A stretch of DNA of 64,000 bases from Platynereis dumerilii (lineage: Eukaryota; Annelida; Polychaeta; Phyllodocida; Nereididae). The stretch covers positions 62,001 to 126,000 of the forward strand of contig JAPTHN010000149.1 in NCBI GenBank assembly GCA_026936325.1, read 5' to 3'. A program made the translations under genes and the position numbers. Within the stretch, counting starts at the first letter, position 1. Each line of letters begins with the position of its first letter. Below, one piece after another: positions 23,477-36,153 of the stretch. The notes under the pieces are model-generated. The model worked only from the letters and a program-made list of their open reading frames with translations, ran no database searches and was not told the origin of the DNA.

Positions 23477-24030
23477 CAGTTGTGCTTGAGAGTTTCTGAA
23501 CCCCTGGCACTTCTTACCTTATTTGTGCGCATCTATCTAACAAACACAGGAATAGCTTATAAAATGGGTTTATAATAAACTGAGCACTATCTTTTATGTG
23601 TGAACAACTGTTCATAAGAAATAATGACATTTAGATATGATTTTATGATGAAAGTCTCCAAAACTTGTGTGTTCAAAAGTTTCTGAACCCTTCTGAAATA
23701 TAAACTATCAACAACTTGTTTGCTGAAATAAATGCTTCCAAACACTTGTTATGGCTCTGGACTAACAATTGGCAGATTTTCTGAGGGATTTTGACCATTC
23801 TTCAAGAGAGCATTCTCTTAACCCTCATAAGCTGGTGGGTCATCTGATGTGCACTGCCTTGTCAAATATGACCAAGGCATATCTACATTGTACTAGTGGG
23901 TTCTGATCGGCAAACTGTCAAGGCCGTTCCAGAACCCTAAATTTAATAGACTTTCACAAATTTTTTGTGGACTTGATTGTATACTCTGGGTAATTGTTCT
24001 GCTGGAAGACCCAATTGCGGCAAAGTTTCA
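23477..24030 (+). mobile_element. Tc1/mariner-like non-autonomous remnant
   Basis: The segment starts after a TA with CAGTTGTGCTTGAGAGTTTC followed by TGAACCCC, the style of Tc1/mariner ends. A second GTGTTCAAAAGTTTCTGAAC lies at about 23668. The stretches GGATTTTGACCATTCTTC, GGCCGTTCCAGAACCC and TTGTTCTGCTGGAAGACCCA match a well-known Tc1-related repeat text from vertebrate and invertebrate genomes. That is a recollection, not a search result. No right terminal repeat is found, so the copy is truncated. Confidence 0.55.
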
Positions 24031-24039
24031 GGCTTATAA

Positions 24040-24310
24040 GTAAAAGCCTAAAAGTGAAAGCAGAAAATAATTTTTCCTCGGATGGTACACGTCTTTTGGT
24101 CTAGATTAGGCCTTTGGGCAAAGGCTGCCCGATCACTTGATTGGGAAAGCAAGTCTTTTGGCCCAGATCAAGCTTTGGGCAAAGCCTGTAAAAGATGCCC
24201 AATCACTTAATTGGGAAACAAGCCTTTGGGCTCATTTAAAATATGCCCAGATGGTTGACAAAGGCCGCCCAATCAAGTGATCGGGCAGGTCAAGTCTATT
24301 GGGTGTAACA
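24040..24310. repeat. Degenerate palindromic tandem repeat patch
   Basis: Blocks of the type TTTGGGCAAAG, GCCCGATCACTTGATTGGG and AAGCCTTTGGGC occur three to four times, with one in inverse orientation (CCCAATCAAGTGATCGGGC, about 24266). Each block is itself nearly palindromic. No gene is present. Confidence 0.7.
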
Positions 24311-24749
24311 GTGCCTCAAAATTACAAGGAAGACATGCTAACCATTCTGCCAGGGAGACACATGAAGCTGCAGAGGGAAAAATCTTCTGATCAAAGTTGG
24401 GCATTGTAGGCCTATAGATCATAACAATTATGGAATCTTTTTTAATTGAGATTTAAGAGCAAACAAGAAATGGGGGCTTGTGCAGTAACTTGATTCTGCA
24501 CATGTGAGAACTCTGGAAGAAGGTGGAATGTTCTCTTGAGGACCCCATTTCCTGCCATGCCTGATATCATGCAGTCCTTTAAAAAGTGGCCCATCGGAGA
24601 CTTGCTACAGGGCTGTAAATGTGGTTTCCAGTTGCCACCCAGCATGGAAATCTCACATGACATTATCCTGCTCGTCAAATTCGTATTTTGTTTGCATATA
24701 TTTTTTCTGGAAGGTGGAGCTCAAGTAAATTAATATTCTGCGAACGCCA
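24311..24749. other. No recognisable gene
   Basis: Nothing diagnostic; overlapping short frames on both strands (24442-24733) carry no family motif. Confidence 0.45.
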
Positions 24750-25909
24750 TTACAGTGAAACACTTTGATATAGGAAAAATCCTTTCAAGTTCATGTTGAT
24801 TTTTGCATTCTGTAAGTCATGATACACCATGATTTGTCATGATCATTGCATCAGTACAGGAAGCATATATGCTGTTGATGATTCATGATCGAGATTACAT
24901 GCCATAGCTGTGAATCTGTAGGATCCAAAGCTGTGTATGAAAGATATTGACATGGGATGATTGGTCATCATTTGGATGATTTGTCATAACCAGGCTCTGG
25001 CAGTGATTGGTCTTCCTTCATGATGACAATTTCCTATCAGTCAGGAAATTGAACAGTAAGTAAATTTGGGGTCAACCATTACATATTGGGGGGGGGGGGG
25101 GTGGAGGAAAAAGTACTGCACTGTGATACATGTACCAGAGTCAGTTATTTATTTCAAGCACTTGCTATACAAAACTTGATTTCAAGATCGAACAACACAT
25201 TGTAAATAAGAGAAAGAAGGAATGATTTTTTTTTACTGAGGCTAGACAGGACATTATTGTCATCTAGGCCAGACTGTTTTAATTTTTTCGCTTCTCAGAG
25301 CGACCGAACCAACTGATTTTCTGCCTATGGAAAAAAAAAATTATCATACGCACAATTTTTATCAAATTGACATGTATAAAAAACTGAGATTTCACCTCCT
25401 TTTTCGTCCTACCGACCTACTCTAGAAAAAGTGCCTTGAGAAGATTAGAGAAACTAAAGATCAATTATGTCTGGCCTTACAGAAAGCACCAAGCCAAGCC
25501 AAGGCCGATTCAACATTGCAGTACCCAAGCTAGCGATGGAAGTATATTTTTATATTATCCATAACCACTCCTCCTCCCATGGCATCATCCTGTTGGCCTC
25601 CAGTTGCCTTGGACTGGCACTGGTGCTCTCAACAGCTGACGAACAAAATCTCTTGAGTGTATGGGCTGTGGTTATGCAGTTATGACAAATCATGCCTATG
25701 ATGACTCATCATCCCATGTCAAAGTGTTTCACATATTTAGTCACATTTACAACTATATTATATGGTAGTTATCATGAATCATCAGCTGCATATATTTTTC
25801 GAATACTAATGTAACGATCATGACAAATCATGGTGTATCATGACTCACAGAATGCAGAAATCAACATGAACCTGAAAGGATTTTTCCTATATCAAGTGTT
25901 TCACTGTAA
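24750..25909. mobile_element. 1.16-kb long-TIR element related to MITE family E
   Basis: Inverted arms of about 230 bp: 24750-about 24990 and about 25680-25909. The left end reads TTACAGTGAAACACTTTGAT and then ATAGGAAAAATCC; the right end is its reverse complement with one base missing. Both arms carry ACACCATGATTTGTCATGAT. The terminal hexamer TTACAG, the CACTTTGATATAG word and the GTCATGATCAT core tie it to the short MITEs at 16797 and 44320. The centre includes a poly-G run (25088-25101) and no recognised transposase. Confidence 0.85.
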
Positions 25910-26461
25910 TCTATGAGTACCAGTGACTGTTAAAGTAGAAAATTGCTGATATGATGAGAGAGCGAGAAAGTAGAGCAAGTAACCTTGTGCAACATGTGTG
26001 GCCTATGCTTTCTTATTTTACCAAGATGAAAAAAGAAACGATATTGAAGTTAGCCCAAATAGTGATATTTAGCTTGAAAGTCAATAAGAAGAAAATTAGC
26101 ATTGTATGGCATGCAATCCAGTTCCACAAAGTTGCTCCATCAGAATTTTATTAAATACTTGGATGCCCGCTCCTGATTTGATGACATATTCGCATTGCTG
26201 ACTTAGTGACTTTCCTCTTCTTGTCCAAGTTGAGTCCCTGCATGTTTAACTTTTAGAGATGCTGCCTTTAATATATCATCATTGCACACATACATAATTT
26301 TTCCTTGAATAAAGATCTTGGTTTGAGCCTTCAAAGAACTGCTTCAATGTGTGCGTAATGCTCAAATTTTTCGTATCATTTTACAAAGCACCTGGTTCAC
26401 AGCTAATAGATTCTGTGTCTCATCTTGAATAGTGAAATTTTATATGGTAACATGTACAATG
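25910..26461. other. No recognisable gene
   Basis: AT-rich, with no recognised frame or repeat. Confidence 0.45.
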
Positions 26462-27404
26462 TGTGCCAAATCTCACTCAACACTTTTCGTTGTACAATGT
26501 ACATGGATTATAGTATGACTTTTTTCTGTTTTTGTCTTACTCAACAGCTGTGTTTTCACTGGTTTAGTAACCATAGTCGTGTTACTGAGATTTAATCATG
26601 AGTTTATATTCAAAAATCAACATGTACTCCAGTATTGATCATCTGTACACATAACAGTGTAAATATGGTTAACTATGTTGTGTAGACTTTTTTTCTGTTT
26701 TTTTTTGTTTTTGTTTTACTTCTGATATGATTTTCATTGGACATGACTTGTGTGCAGTGTTAGAGGTGTGTTGGTTGAAAGTTTGAAAAGAAAAGCAAAG
26801 TATTTAAAAATGCAAAGTATTAAAAAAATAATGACAATGTCATTGCTTTTCAGAGCCCTAAACACATTACCCAAAATGATAATAAATTATGTCAAGCTCA
26901 CTGCTCATTGCCAAGCAACCAACTTGAGTGAGAAATAATATGACAGGTGGTATGATATCATATCATGCCAAGTTGCAAGCCACTTCTTTCTGAATATGCC
27001 ATATTATATCCGCTCACCCTTTGTTGTCAGTGGTAGCATTCGGGTTTGCCACTTGTGTATTGACGAAACATATTTATTACAGCAGAAGTAAAGAACATGA
27101 ACTCAGAAGTGGCTGACTATGTCATGCTTTCATGCAACTTTACCAGACTGAGAGTGTGACCAACTCAGCCTCTTATTATGAATCCATGCTTGTCACAGTC
27201 ACTTCAGCTGCAAGCTTGACACATTTGTTTTATACAATGCTTTGGAAAGTGCTTAAATCTGAATTTTTAGCCTGGCTCACCAGGCTAATTGTGGAGTAAT
27301 GGTCTGAAAATATTGTCTGTCAACTCTACTGTTCAATAACTATAGGTTCAATATATCTGGTTTTGTGTTTTATTGGTTTGTTAGGGTAGCTAGATGTATG
27401 GAAA

Positions 27405-27700
27405 TTACTTTTTTTTTTCAAAAAATTTTTTTTTTCCCCAAATTTTATTTTTCCAAGATTTGAAAAAAAAAAAAAAATTCAACTTTTTTATAATTACACT
27501 ATTTTTTTATTTTTTTTTTTCAAAAATAGGAAATCGGGCAACTTCTGTTTTTCAAATTTAAACATTTTTTGTTCCAAGATTTACAATTGTTTTTCCTAAA
27601 TTAAAAAAAAGAAGAAAAAAATTGTTTTCCTAGATTTAAAAAAAAAAAATTTTTTTGTTCCAAATTTTTTTCAATTTCGCCAATTTTTTCAAAGGAGGAA
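27405..27700. repeat. Homopolymer-rich A/T tract
   Basis: Runs of T and A (8-15 bp) alternate with repeated words such as TTCCAAGATTT and CCTAGATTTAAAA, and with GGAAATCGGGCAACTTC / GGAAATTGGGCGACTTC at 27530 and 27698. This is degenerate low-complexity DNA without a gene. Confidence 0.8.
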
Positions 27701-30041
27701 ATTGGGCGACTTCAAGATTTGAAAGAATCGTACACATTCTTTTCACGGTTAGTTGGATATTATTTTGTACATGGAACAACTACAATAACAACACTTCACT
27801 TGCCGCAATTCAGAACCACCTTTCTCTGCCATTTCCAAACCATAAAGTAGACTTTAAAACTATTTCACCAGCGTTGCTGCATATTTTGCCGTCATCACTG
27901 CCACTTGAGCCAGGCTTTGAATCTGCGGATTCTTGTATGTAACTATAATGGTGGGATAATCAATCTTACGGCACATTCAACAATATACAAACTTGCATGA
28001 ACGATGTTGCTATTGTTAGACATGAGTCAGAAGTATTATTCTCCAGATGAAGATAATGGATGAAATCTATTTTAATTTTTTTTAGAAAACGGGATTATTA
28101 TTATTAGAATGTATTTAAAAGAATATATATGATTTGTGTGTCTGATTTGTATTTCAGATGTACGGACATCACACAGCCCTTGATTGATTTGCTTATGTGG
28201 AATATTTGGGAGAAAAAGTGGATGCGGTGCAACTGGGCTTAATACAGGGTACTTGGGGATGTAAATGTATGCCTTTATGATTCTGCGATGGGAGATGGAT
28301 AGTCGCAGAGAGAATCTGCATAAATGTATATAGTAGATAAAAAGAACAACCTGATGAGGCAAATTCAGAAGGCCTGTCCTACTATGTTGATGGATGAGAA
28401 ATATGCGTGAGTTAGAGAGTTCACTACACTTTGTGGACAACAGACTGAAGATAAACTGAAGATATTCTGGTGACAAATTAGCTTCTGTACGTTGAAAATT
28501 GTAGTTTGTAAGTCATACCAAAGAACTTAAACTTTAACTGAGCCAAGAAAATCTCTCCTTCCCTGAGACTTATATATATATTCCCTTTTGTGGCCTGTGG
28601 TTATAATGCAACCAAGTTGTGTTTTTGGAAATAGCTATTTTAATGCTTGGAGAGTTGTGGTAAATTTTCTTGACCAACAGCAGAGAACAAAATCTGACTA
28701 ACAAAGCTAGCATGACTTGGTCAGGTCATATCAGGCTTCTGAAAAAATCAGCCCAAGTGGGAAGTGGACCACCTTGTACACTATAATCCTTGCAAGGCTT
28801 GCATGTATATTTACTATTGCGTATTGAAAAGCATATCTGGAAGCTGGTGTCTGTGCTCTGATGTTTAAATTGTACTGAAACATTAGGTGATTTACTATAT
28901 CAGCCAATTCACTGATTTTATTTGCATTATTTATGCACATAGACATGCTCTTGATGTTGATGGTGACTCCATTAACTAGTAATTATGGTTTATACCTCTA
29001 TTTCGTGGGTTATCACACTTTGACACGAGGCTGAAATGGTATTTCATGAATATGCCACATTAGATGGTCTGCTTAATGCAAATATTGAGAGAACCATAAA
29101 TTGTAATATGAGAGACTTTTATTAGCCTCATTTGGTGAAAGTAGAATTTTATAGGATGTTCTGAAGGGAGATTGGTAAGGCTTTTTGAGTAATGTGTATT
29201 TGTATACCGTTGCATTGGTACACATTCCAAAATAACAAAGCCATACTCAGAACTGGAATTGGCAGTGGCTTTAGCTTCTGGAATTAACCATTGAAATAAG
29301 CATATTTTTTCACATAAAGAGTATTAGCCTCATCCTAAAGCTACATTATTGTACATTTTAGACATTTCCATTAAATGTATCACAAGGGATTATAGTTAAT
29401 CATGCCTTTATTGAGATAATTATTACAATGGTTATATATTTTCATACTGCCTCATATTATAACAGGTATTTAGAATGTCCATCATTCAGTTTGCTGAATC
29501 CATACCCCCCACGTCTGTAACATTTTAGAGTCTGTGGTTGCCAAGCATGTGAGCATGAATTATTGACATAGTTACTTTTTATTAAAAATTAAATATACAA
29601 ATGGCATGTTGTATATATTCTGAGAAAAGGAAGGCAGCACTCAATATTGCCTTTGTTTTTCCTCGAGAAATGGGGAAGCATGGTAATTTCTGATGGAGAG
29701 CAGTGTTGTGTTATCAATTCTTAAAGATGCCTAATGGTACAGTAATGCTCCCAAACATTCTGCCATTAGCTAGAGGCGTCAGTGAATGTCCAATACCAGA
29801 GGATATCTAACTTAATACAGGTATCATGAAAGAGTGTTGTGGTTGCGACAAAATAATAATGCCTAGAGTATTGAGTGAGCTCGGTAAGTGAAACTTTCCC
29901 AAAATGGTTGACAATACATCCATATATTTAGGCAAGAATGGTGAATCTCATGTTATTCAAATAAAAAAAGGTGAAAAGAAAATTGATATAATATGTTAGT
30001 GATGCACCATTTGTTTGCCCCGACAGGGACTCCTGCATTCA

Positions 30042-30089
30042 TCTGTGTGTACGTGTGTGTGTGTGTGTTTGTCTGTCTGTCTGTCTATC
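30042..30089. repeat. TG/TCTG microsatellite
   Basis: A GTGTGTGT run passes into GTCTGTCTGTCTGTC. It lies in copy A of the old duplication. Confidence 0.9.
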
Positions 30090-30429
30090 AGCATCTTCTG
30101 TCTAACTGTCATAATTTTATGTATCTGTCAAACATGTGCCTGTTACACCTTAGAGCAATAACCCATGCAACGTTGCACAGGCAATTCGGATGGTTTTTGT
30201 TTAATTTTAATAACAAAGAAGTGATCAAAAATGTTGATGATGATCAGAGAAGGAGCTCACAGTATTATTGATGTTAAAGATTTCTATACTTTGCTCATAA
30301 ATATGGAATAAATTTACGAGAATAATTAGGGAAAAAAGTATTTTTTTTAGCTTCAACACTAACAAGGTCCAATGCAAAGGCCCGCTTATATTTCCTGCGA
30401 AAGTGTTCCATATTTATGAGCAAGGCTTT

Positions 30430-30970
30430 GTATTTTTTGCTTCAGTGACGCCAAAGCACTAGATATGACAGTTCTTTTGTGACAGTTGTGCACTGATGTA
30501 GCTTGCCGGGACAACGATTGTTCATTGTCTCATTTTTTTCTGTCTGTGAACCCTCGTTAATAATTGATCTCTACGTCTCCCTGACAAATTACTATTGGAC
30601 TGTCCATACCACCTACTTACCAACTTGGGGAGTTCTCCTTTTCCATTACAACACATATGTGTACCTGAAAGCTATCAACTTTTACATGGACTTACGAAGA
30701 ATAAAAAGGCAATTTTAAGAATGCATATAGATGCCTAATGCAGAAGCTGTATCTCCCTTTTATGATTCTTTGATGTCTCATGAGGTCAGTTTTCAGTGCT
30801 GCCAGGTGGAAGGTCAGCCCAACTCGGACATTCACTGTCACCCACTAATTGCTGCTGGACTTTTATTGGGGTGATGGACTTCAGCTGGTCAGGCAGTTGT
30901 CACTCAGTGGTCAAGCTGTTTCTATTGGCTTCTTTTTTTCATGGCAGTTGTGCAGATGTCTGTAACTGTT
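30430..30970 (+). repeat. Dispersed repeat family D, copy 1
   Basis: This shares blocks with an inverted copy at 34785-35290 and a direct copy at 37880-38110. They include TGTAGCTTGCCGGGACAACG, AACTTGGGGAGTTCTCCTTT, GAAAGCTATCAACTTTTACA, TTTTCAGTGCTGCCAGGTGG and GATGGACTTCAGCTGGTCAG. The right limit is near CTTCTTTTTTTCATGGCAG. It is non-coding and its ends are not clear. Confidence 0.8.
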
Positions 30971-32046
30971 GAACTGTTGTCAAAACGTCAATTTTAAATA
31001 AAATAAAATAGAATATACCAAGGAAAATATTAAAAATCGAAGCTATACCATAAAGACTGCCATTGAAAGAAAGAAAGCAACATACTTGTGGCTACACTGC
31101 CTTTTAAAAGTTGCAATCATGGCTACACCCACCACGGATGCACTAACTGTACTTTCAAAGCGATTGATTGATGTCATTTTATGAAATCAAATTTCTGCGT
31201 GTTTTGCCTCTGCCATCAATTAACCTTTGAGAGTGCTATACCCAGAAGTGGAGTGATTTAATGAATATCTACCAAACAGTAAAATTAAGAAAAAAAATAG
31301 TGATATAAGTCACTTACCCTGGATAACAAGTTGAAAGTATGACAGTTTCAGGGATATTAAGTCCCTTTCCTCAGAGTTGGAAGACAGTTCTATGACTTGT
31401 CCCTGTGGTGGTAGGTGACTTGTTATTTTTTGTAAGTGACCTCTATTTCTTGATTATTTTGGATTTACCCGGATGTCTAATATTCACAATGAGAAAAAAA
31501 ATTGCTATTATTTTTGTAAATTATTTGCAAATTAATGGAATTATGCTCTTCTTGTAAAATGTGTCTGGCTGTCTCCCAGTATATTGAAGATCGAAATGAG
31601 TAGATTACTGCCAATTCTAGTGTTCACTAACTGTCCAGACTTGGTTCCTATGGACTGATATTGAGCAAGACTGATATGCAGGGCATGCCATCGGCGATTG
31701 CCTCTCTATTGGATCAGTTACCTGGGGTTGGCATTCACCGCCAACCAGTGTGACAATTGAGTTAAAAGAAAAAAGTGCCACATTGACAGGAATATACCTT
31801 TGGTCATAGAGCTTTCACACCTATCTTAAAATACAGCTGAATAAGCACACACAGCATTTACTTGTGCCTATTTTTGTTTGCAACTCACTGAGTCTGTCAG
31901 AACAAATGCCTGCATGCCAGTGGCACTTATGGTCAATTATTGTGTGACCTGCAACAAAGTGCCACCAGAAACAGCTGACTTGCACAATTTTTTGTGAAGC
32001 TTCACATTATTAGGTAGTCAGGTAATGGGCATTTAAGTCTGACTAG

Positions 32047-32376
32047 GTTCCCCCGTGAATTAATGGTCAAGACTGCTTGTCCACTGGCTTTGAGGGCGTG
32101 GGTTCAAATCTCACCCCGGGAACTCACTTTAGTCCGAGCCCATGGGACATTAAATGGAGGAGGGTTGTATCCAGTACTCTATGCTGAGGCAACTGAAAGA
32201 CCCTGGGCATCCTTGAATAAATAGGTTGTGTTCCAGACTCCCAGTCTTCTCATCTCATCATCATACTGCGGTCACCCAAAAAATAAAAGTGCAGCTCCCT
32301 CCTCTAAGATGGTGGTTGAGCTGCCCCGGCTGATCCGGGGTACACCAGCACAACACAAGTCAAAGTCCAAAAAAAA
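32047..32376 (+). repeat. SINE family 1, full-length copy inside duplication copy A
   Basis: The tRNA-like head begins GTTCCCCCGTGAATTAATGG and has a B box in GTGGGTTCAAATCTCACCCC. The shared body follows (AAATGGAGGAGGGTTGTATC, GGCAACTGAAAGACCCTGGG, CCAGACTCCCAGTCTTCTCA), ending GATCCGGGGTACACCAGCAC and a CAA/A-rich tail. The aligned position in copy B (about 38880-38900) runs straight from GTCAGGTAATGAGCC to TTAGCAGGGGA without it. Confidence 0.88.
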
Positions 32377-32639
32377 GTTAGCAGGGGATTTGTGAAAAGT
32401 GCAATGAAAAGAATTATACATGCACTCATTGTTATTCGTGACCTTCGTGGCTCATCTCGGTCCCAACAAAGGATTGGTTTAATGCAGTCGTTCCTGTCTT
32501 CCAAATTGAACAACTTTGAGTTCTTTGTGATACAGCAGGAACCGCTAGGACCTAACATTAATGTTCCAATTACAAGAGTTCTGTGTGGCTATATTCATGT
32601 AGCTAAAACATTGATATCAATCAATTGATCAATCCATCA

Positions 32640-32712
32640 ATCACACAAGCAATCAAATCTATCTATCTATCTATATGTATATATCTATCTATCAATATAT
32701 CTACGTCTCGAC
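32640..32712. repeat. TCAA/TATC microsatellite
   Basis: Short interrupted TATC repeats follow TCAATCAATTGATCAATCCA. A similar TCAATC-then-TATC tract closes copy B at 39105-39150. Confidence 0.85.
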
Positions 32713-33204
32713 CTGTCTACCGATCTGCGTAAAGACTATCAGTGATAAAATTAAAGGAAACTAGAAATTCTCTTAAATGTTGGACATCTGGTTTTTTACA
32801 GCTGCTTGCAGCCTGTATTACCGGAGGAGTTCCAAGAAAACTTATGACAACTCCCCTGGTCGTGTTGTTTCACCTATGTCATTACAACTTTGCTTGCAGC
32901 CTAAATATAATTTTATCTTGCTTCCATCAACTTTTGGTAAACTTCTGTGACATTGAAATTTTTATTTACGAAACTAAAATGTTCGTTTTTGGCGGGAGTT
33001 TCAAATGATCAGCTGCAGTGAAACCAGCAGCAATACAACAGCTGCAGCCAAATCCAGTCTTTGCACATTCAAAAGAAAGAATGAAGGAAGGAATGAAGGA
33101 AGGAAAAAAGGCAGGAAAAAAGGAAGGAAACAAGGAAGAAAAAAGGAAAGTATAGGAAGGAAAGTATAGGAAGGAAAATATGGGAAGGAAAAAAGGGATG
33201 GGGG

Positions 33205-33265
<61 letters not shown>

Positions 33266-33514
33266 CTAAGTGTATCTACAAGCAGCTGTTAAAGTGCTTG
33301 CACGTTATTTTTTATGACTGAGAATGAAAAAAATTAGAACCTTTACAGGAACGGGTCGCACAGTCGTGGTACTTCTTTTGCAAATTCATTTGGTATTGTC
33401 ATAGTCAATTTATGGGCAACCTTGCTACTGTTAATTTTTTATTGATCACTTGCAATTTGCCAAGAAAAAATCATGTACTGTTAGCACCAATACAAGTATG
33501 CTAACATGGACACT
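32713..33514. other. Spacer between the two old duplication copies
   Basis: No gene is seen. It contains a purine tract of GGAAGGAA/AAAAGG words (33085-33205) followed by about 15 GATA units (33205-33265). An 88-codon frame at 32742-33008 is not recognised. Confidence 0.55.
33205..33265. repeat. GATA microsatellite
   Basis: A pure run of GATA units directly follows a GGAAG-rich purine tract. Confidence 0.97.
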
Positions 33515-33897
33515 GAGAGCAAACTCTCCCTCAACACTTTTCATTGTACATGGATTAGAATTTTAAATGACCTTTTTTCTGTTTTTGTCTTACTCAACAG
33601 CTGTGTTTTCATTGTATCAGTAACCATAGTCGTATTACTGAGATTTAATCATGAGTTTATATTTAACAATCAACATATACTCCAGTATTGATCACCTGTA
33701 CACATAACAGTGTAAATATGGTTTACTATATGTTGTATGGCTTTTTTTGTACTGCTACTTCTGTTTTTTTGTTTGATGTGACTTATACGTCAGAGGTATG
33801 ATGGTTGAAAATTCTATATTTTTGTGCTGCATTTAAACTGGCACAAAACTGGCATGAGATCATCAGTTGCTGGTTAATTGATGCAGTTATGGTTGTG

Positions 33898-34091
33898 GCT
33901 TGCTGTCCTGTATTTATGCCCATGGTAGGCTGATTGCGACAGGAGGAGGACACGTCAATAAGGCAGAGGATGATTGAAACTGCTGTCCCACATGGGTGCA
34001 TGTGACCCGACAAGAGCTTGATTCGAACCATGGACCCGACTTTTGGCCACTCAGCATACTACCACTTAACCCTTTCCCTTGTGAAGGGTTA
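33898..34091 (-). repeat. SINE family 2, copy 1
   Basis: On the minus strand GTCCATGGTTCGAATCAAGC contains a B box near a GTTAAGTGGTAG A-box-like start. The body shares GTCCTGTATTTA, GACAGGAGGAGGACA and AGGATGATTGAAACT with the copy at 53089-53275. This is a tRNA-derived SINE relic. Confidence 0.65.
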
Positions 34092-34784
34092 AAAGTGAGT
34101 TTTTATCTCATTGATCTGCAGAAGCATTGTATGGTGTCACTAATTAACCAGTGCGTCTTCAAAGGTCATCGCCTGTTCAGAAAAGAAAGAGTTTGGTGAA
34201 AAATAACCAATCAGAGGATAAATGAAGAAATTGATCATTACTAAGAATCTTCAGCATTTGAAAAATATAAATGTTTTAAAATGTGCTATATACATACTAA
34301 AGTCATTGCGAGTCTAAGCTGCAAGTGCTGCACAAACTGAATAGCTATTTAATCGTGTCAAGTTCACTGCTCATTGCCAAGCAACCAACTTGATTGAAAT
34401 ATAATGTGACAGTTTGTATATGATGCCAAGTTGTAAGCCATCAATCCATTATATGTCATTTTAGAATTCTACTGACCCTGTAGTGTCAGGGCGTGCTATT
34501 TGTGTTTCAACTTGTGTACAATGCATTCATGAAAAATTATATATTTATTGAGTGTAAACTTCACAAGGTAAAGTCCTGATGCTGATGCAGTTTGTACATT
34601 GTACAATGTTTTGAAAAGTTTCCAAAGTACATGGTGCATTAGCTTATTAACTGTAGCCTTATCACACTGAATAGGCTAATCAGTCTACATGTATTTGGTT
34701 AAGATGGGATAATCTATTTGAGATGAAAATATTAAAAAATAGATATTAATTAATCAATTTGTGCTAAAAAAAACCAGCACAACC

Positions 34785-35290
34785 CTATTGAAACAGCTTG
34801 ACCACTGAGTGACCACTGCCTGACCAGCTGAAGTCCATCACGCCAATAAAAGTCCAGCAGCAATTAGAGGGTGACAGGGAATGTCCAAGTTGAGCTGACC
34901 TACCACCTGGCAGCACTGAAAACTGACCTTAAGAGATATAAAAGAATCATAAAAAGGGAGATACAGTTTGTACTTTAGGCATCTATACATATTCTTAAAA
35001 TTGCCTTTATATTCTTCATGACCATGTAAAAGTTGATAGCTTTCAGGTATATGTGTTGAGCGAGACAAAAGGAATTCCCCAAGTTGGCAGATGGGTAGTA
35101 TGGCTGCTCAGCTACAATTTGTCAGGGAGACTTTGACATCATTAATTACAGAGCATTCACAGACAAAGATGAGATAGGGAGCAATTGTTGTCCCGGCAAG
35201 CTACATCAGTGCACCACTGTTACAAAGGCAATCTTATATGTAGTGCTTTGGTGTCACTGCAGTAAAAAATATGGAACATTTTCACAGGAA
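34785..35290 (-). repeat. Dispersed repeat family D, copy 2 (inverted)
   Basis: This is the reverse complement of 30430-30970, with matched blocks GAAACAGCTTGACCACTGAG, GGGTGACAGGGAATGTCC, AATTCCCCAAGTTGGCAG and TTGTTGTCCCGGCAAGCTAC. It lies at a place in copy B with no equivalent in copy A, so it is a separate insertion. Confidence 0.8.
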
Positions 35291-36051
35291 AGATGTAGCT
35301 GGACCTTTGAAGTTGAACTTGCTTGCATTCAAACTCAAAATTTACTTTTTTGCCACTCATTCTCCAAATAATATTCTATATTTATGCATTTAAACAAAAG
35401 TGCAAGAATCTTTATCATCAATGGTACTGAGAGCTCCTCCCTGATCATAAACTGAACGATTGAGGTACATTAGTTTGATCGAATCGTATTTTGGACTCAA
35501 GTTGCTTGAATGATATGCTTCTGAAGTATATGCAGAAAAAAAAGTGGCTTGTACCAAGTTGCTTGATGAGATGCACTTGAGATGTAAATATATGCAGTTA
35601 TGGTACTAAGATGAGAGATGGATAATCACACAGATAGGATCTACTTACATAATTATGCAAATATGTTGATAGTGGATCAGAAGAGAAGCGTCATCATGCC
35701 CTCACAGGGGAAATTCTAAAGGTCCTGTTATGTCACTAGATGAGATGTGAGGCTGGAAGCCTTCATTATGTACCTTCGTTCTAAGTTATACTATAGAACT
35801 ATAGAACTCTTGCTTATCAGCGCCAGAGATTTCTTTTCGATGAGACTCTCCTTTGCAGCCGTGCTGTACATGTCCTTGCATTACATTTTGTGTGTACTTT
35901 TGAATGTGAAGCTAAAGTAAGTCATATTTCAAGAGAGTGTCAATGTCTTTAGAGAGATATGGATGATTTCGTAATTCAGACTGAAAAAGGCGTAAAGATG
36001 TGTGAATTAATTCATAGCCTATGACAGACTCACAATAAAAAATTATATCTC

Positions 36052-36153
36052 TGTGGAGTTGAAAACAGGTGCCTGATTACAAGTGCTTGCGACAAATCTG
36101 TAAATAATTGATTAACTGGCACCTCATGTGGCTACGGCTTTGCTGTCTCACAC
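36052..36153. repeat. Short repeat with AGGTGCC ends (pair with 39389-39488)
   Basis: About 100 bp, including CAGGTGCCTGATTACAAGTG and GTAAATAATTGATTAACTGG, are repeated in reverse complement at 39389-39488. The core is bounded by AGGTGCC and GGCACCT, a small inverted repeat. Confidence 0.7.

Larger units (their letters stand above)
26462..32700. repeat. Old direct segmental duplication, copy A
   Basis: An ordered set of blocks recurs in 33515-39155 in the same order and orientation. Examples are CTCAACACTTTTCxTTGTAC (26475/33527), GTTTTTGTCTTACTCAACAG (26530/33578), CTCATTGCCAAGCAACCAAC (26900/34370), GGTGAAAGTAGAATTTTATA (29135/36640), GCCTAATGGTACAGTAATGC (29729/37252), CACCCACTAATTGCTGCTGG (30838/37978), TGTGACAATTG/ATTACG (31752/38394) and CTTGTGCCTAxTTTTGTTTG (31862/38701). 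Both copies end near a TCAATCAATC/TATC tract. Copies are strongly diverged with many indels. I recognise no gene inside. Confidence 0.88.
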
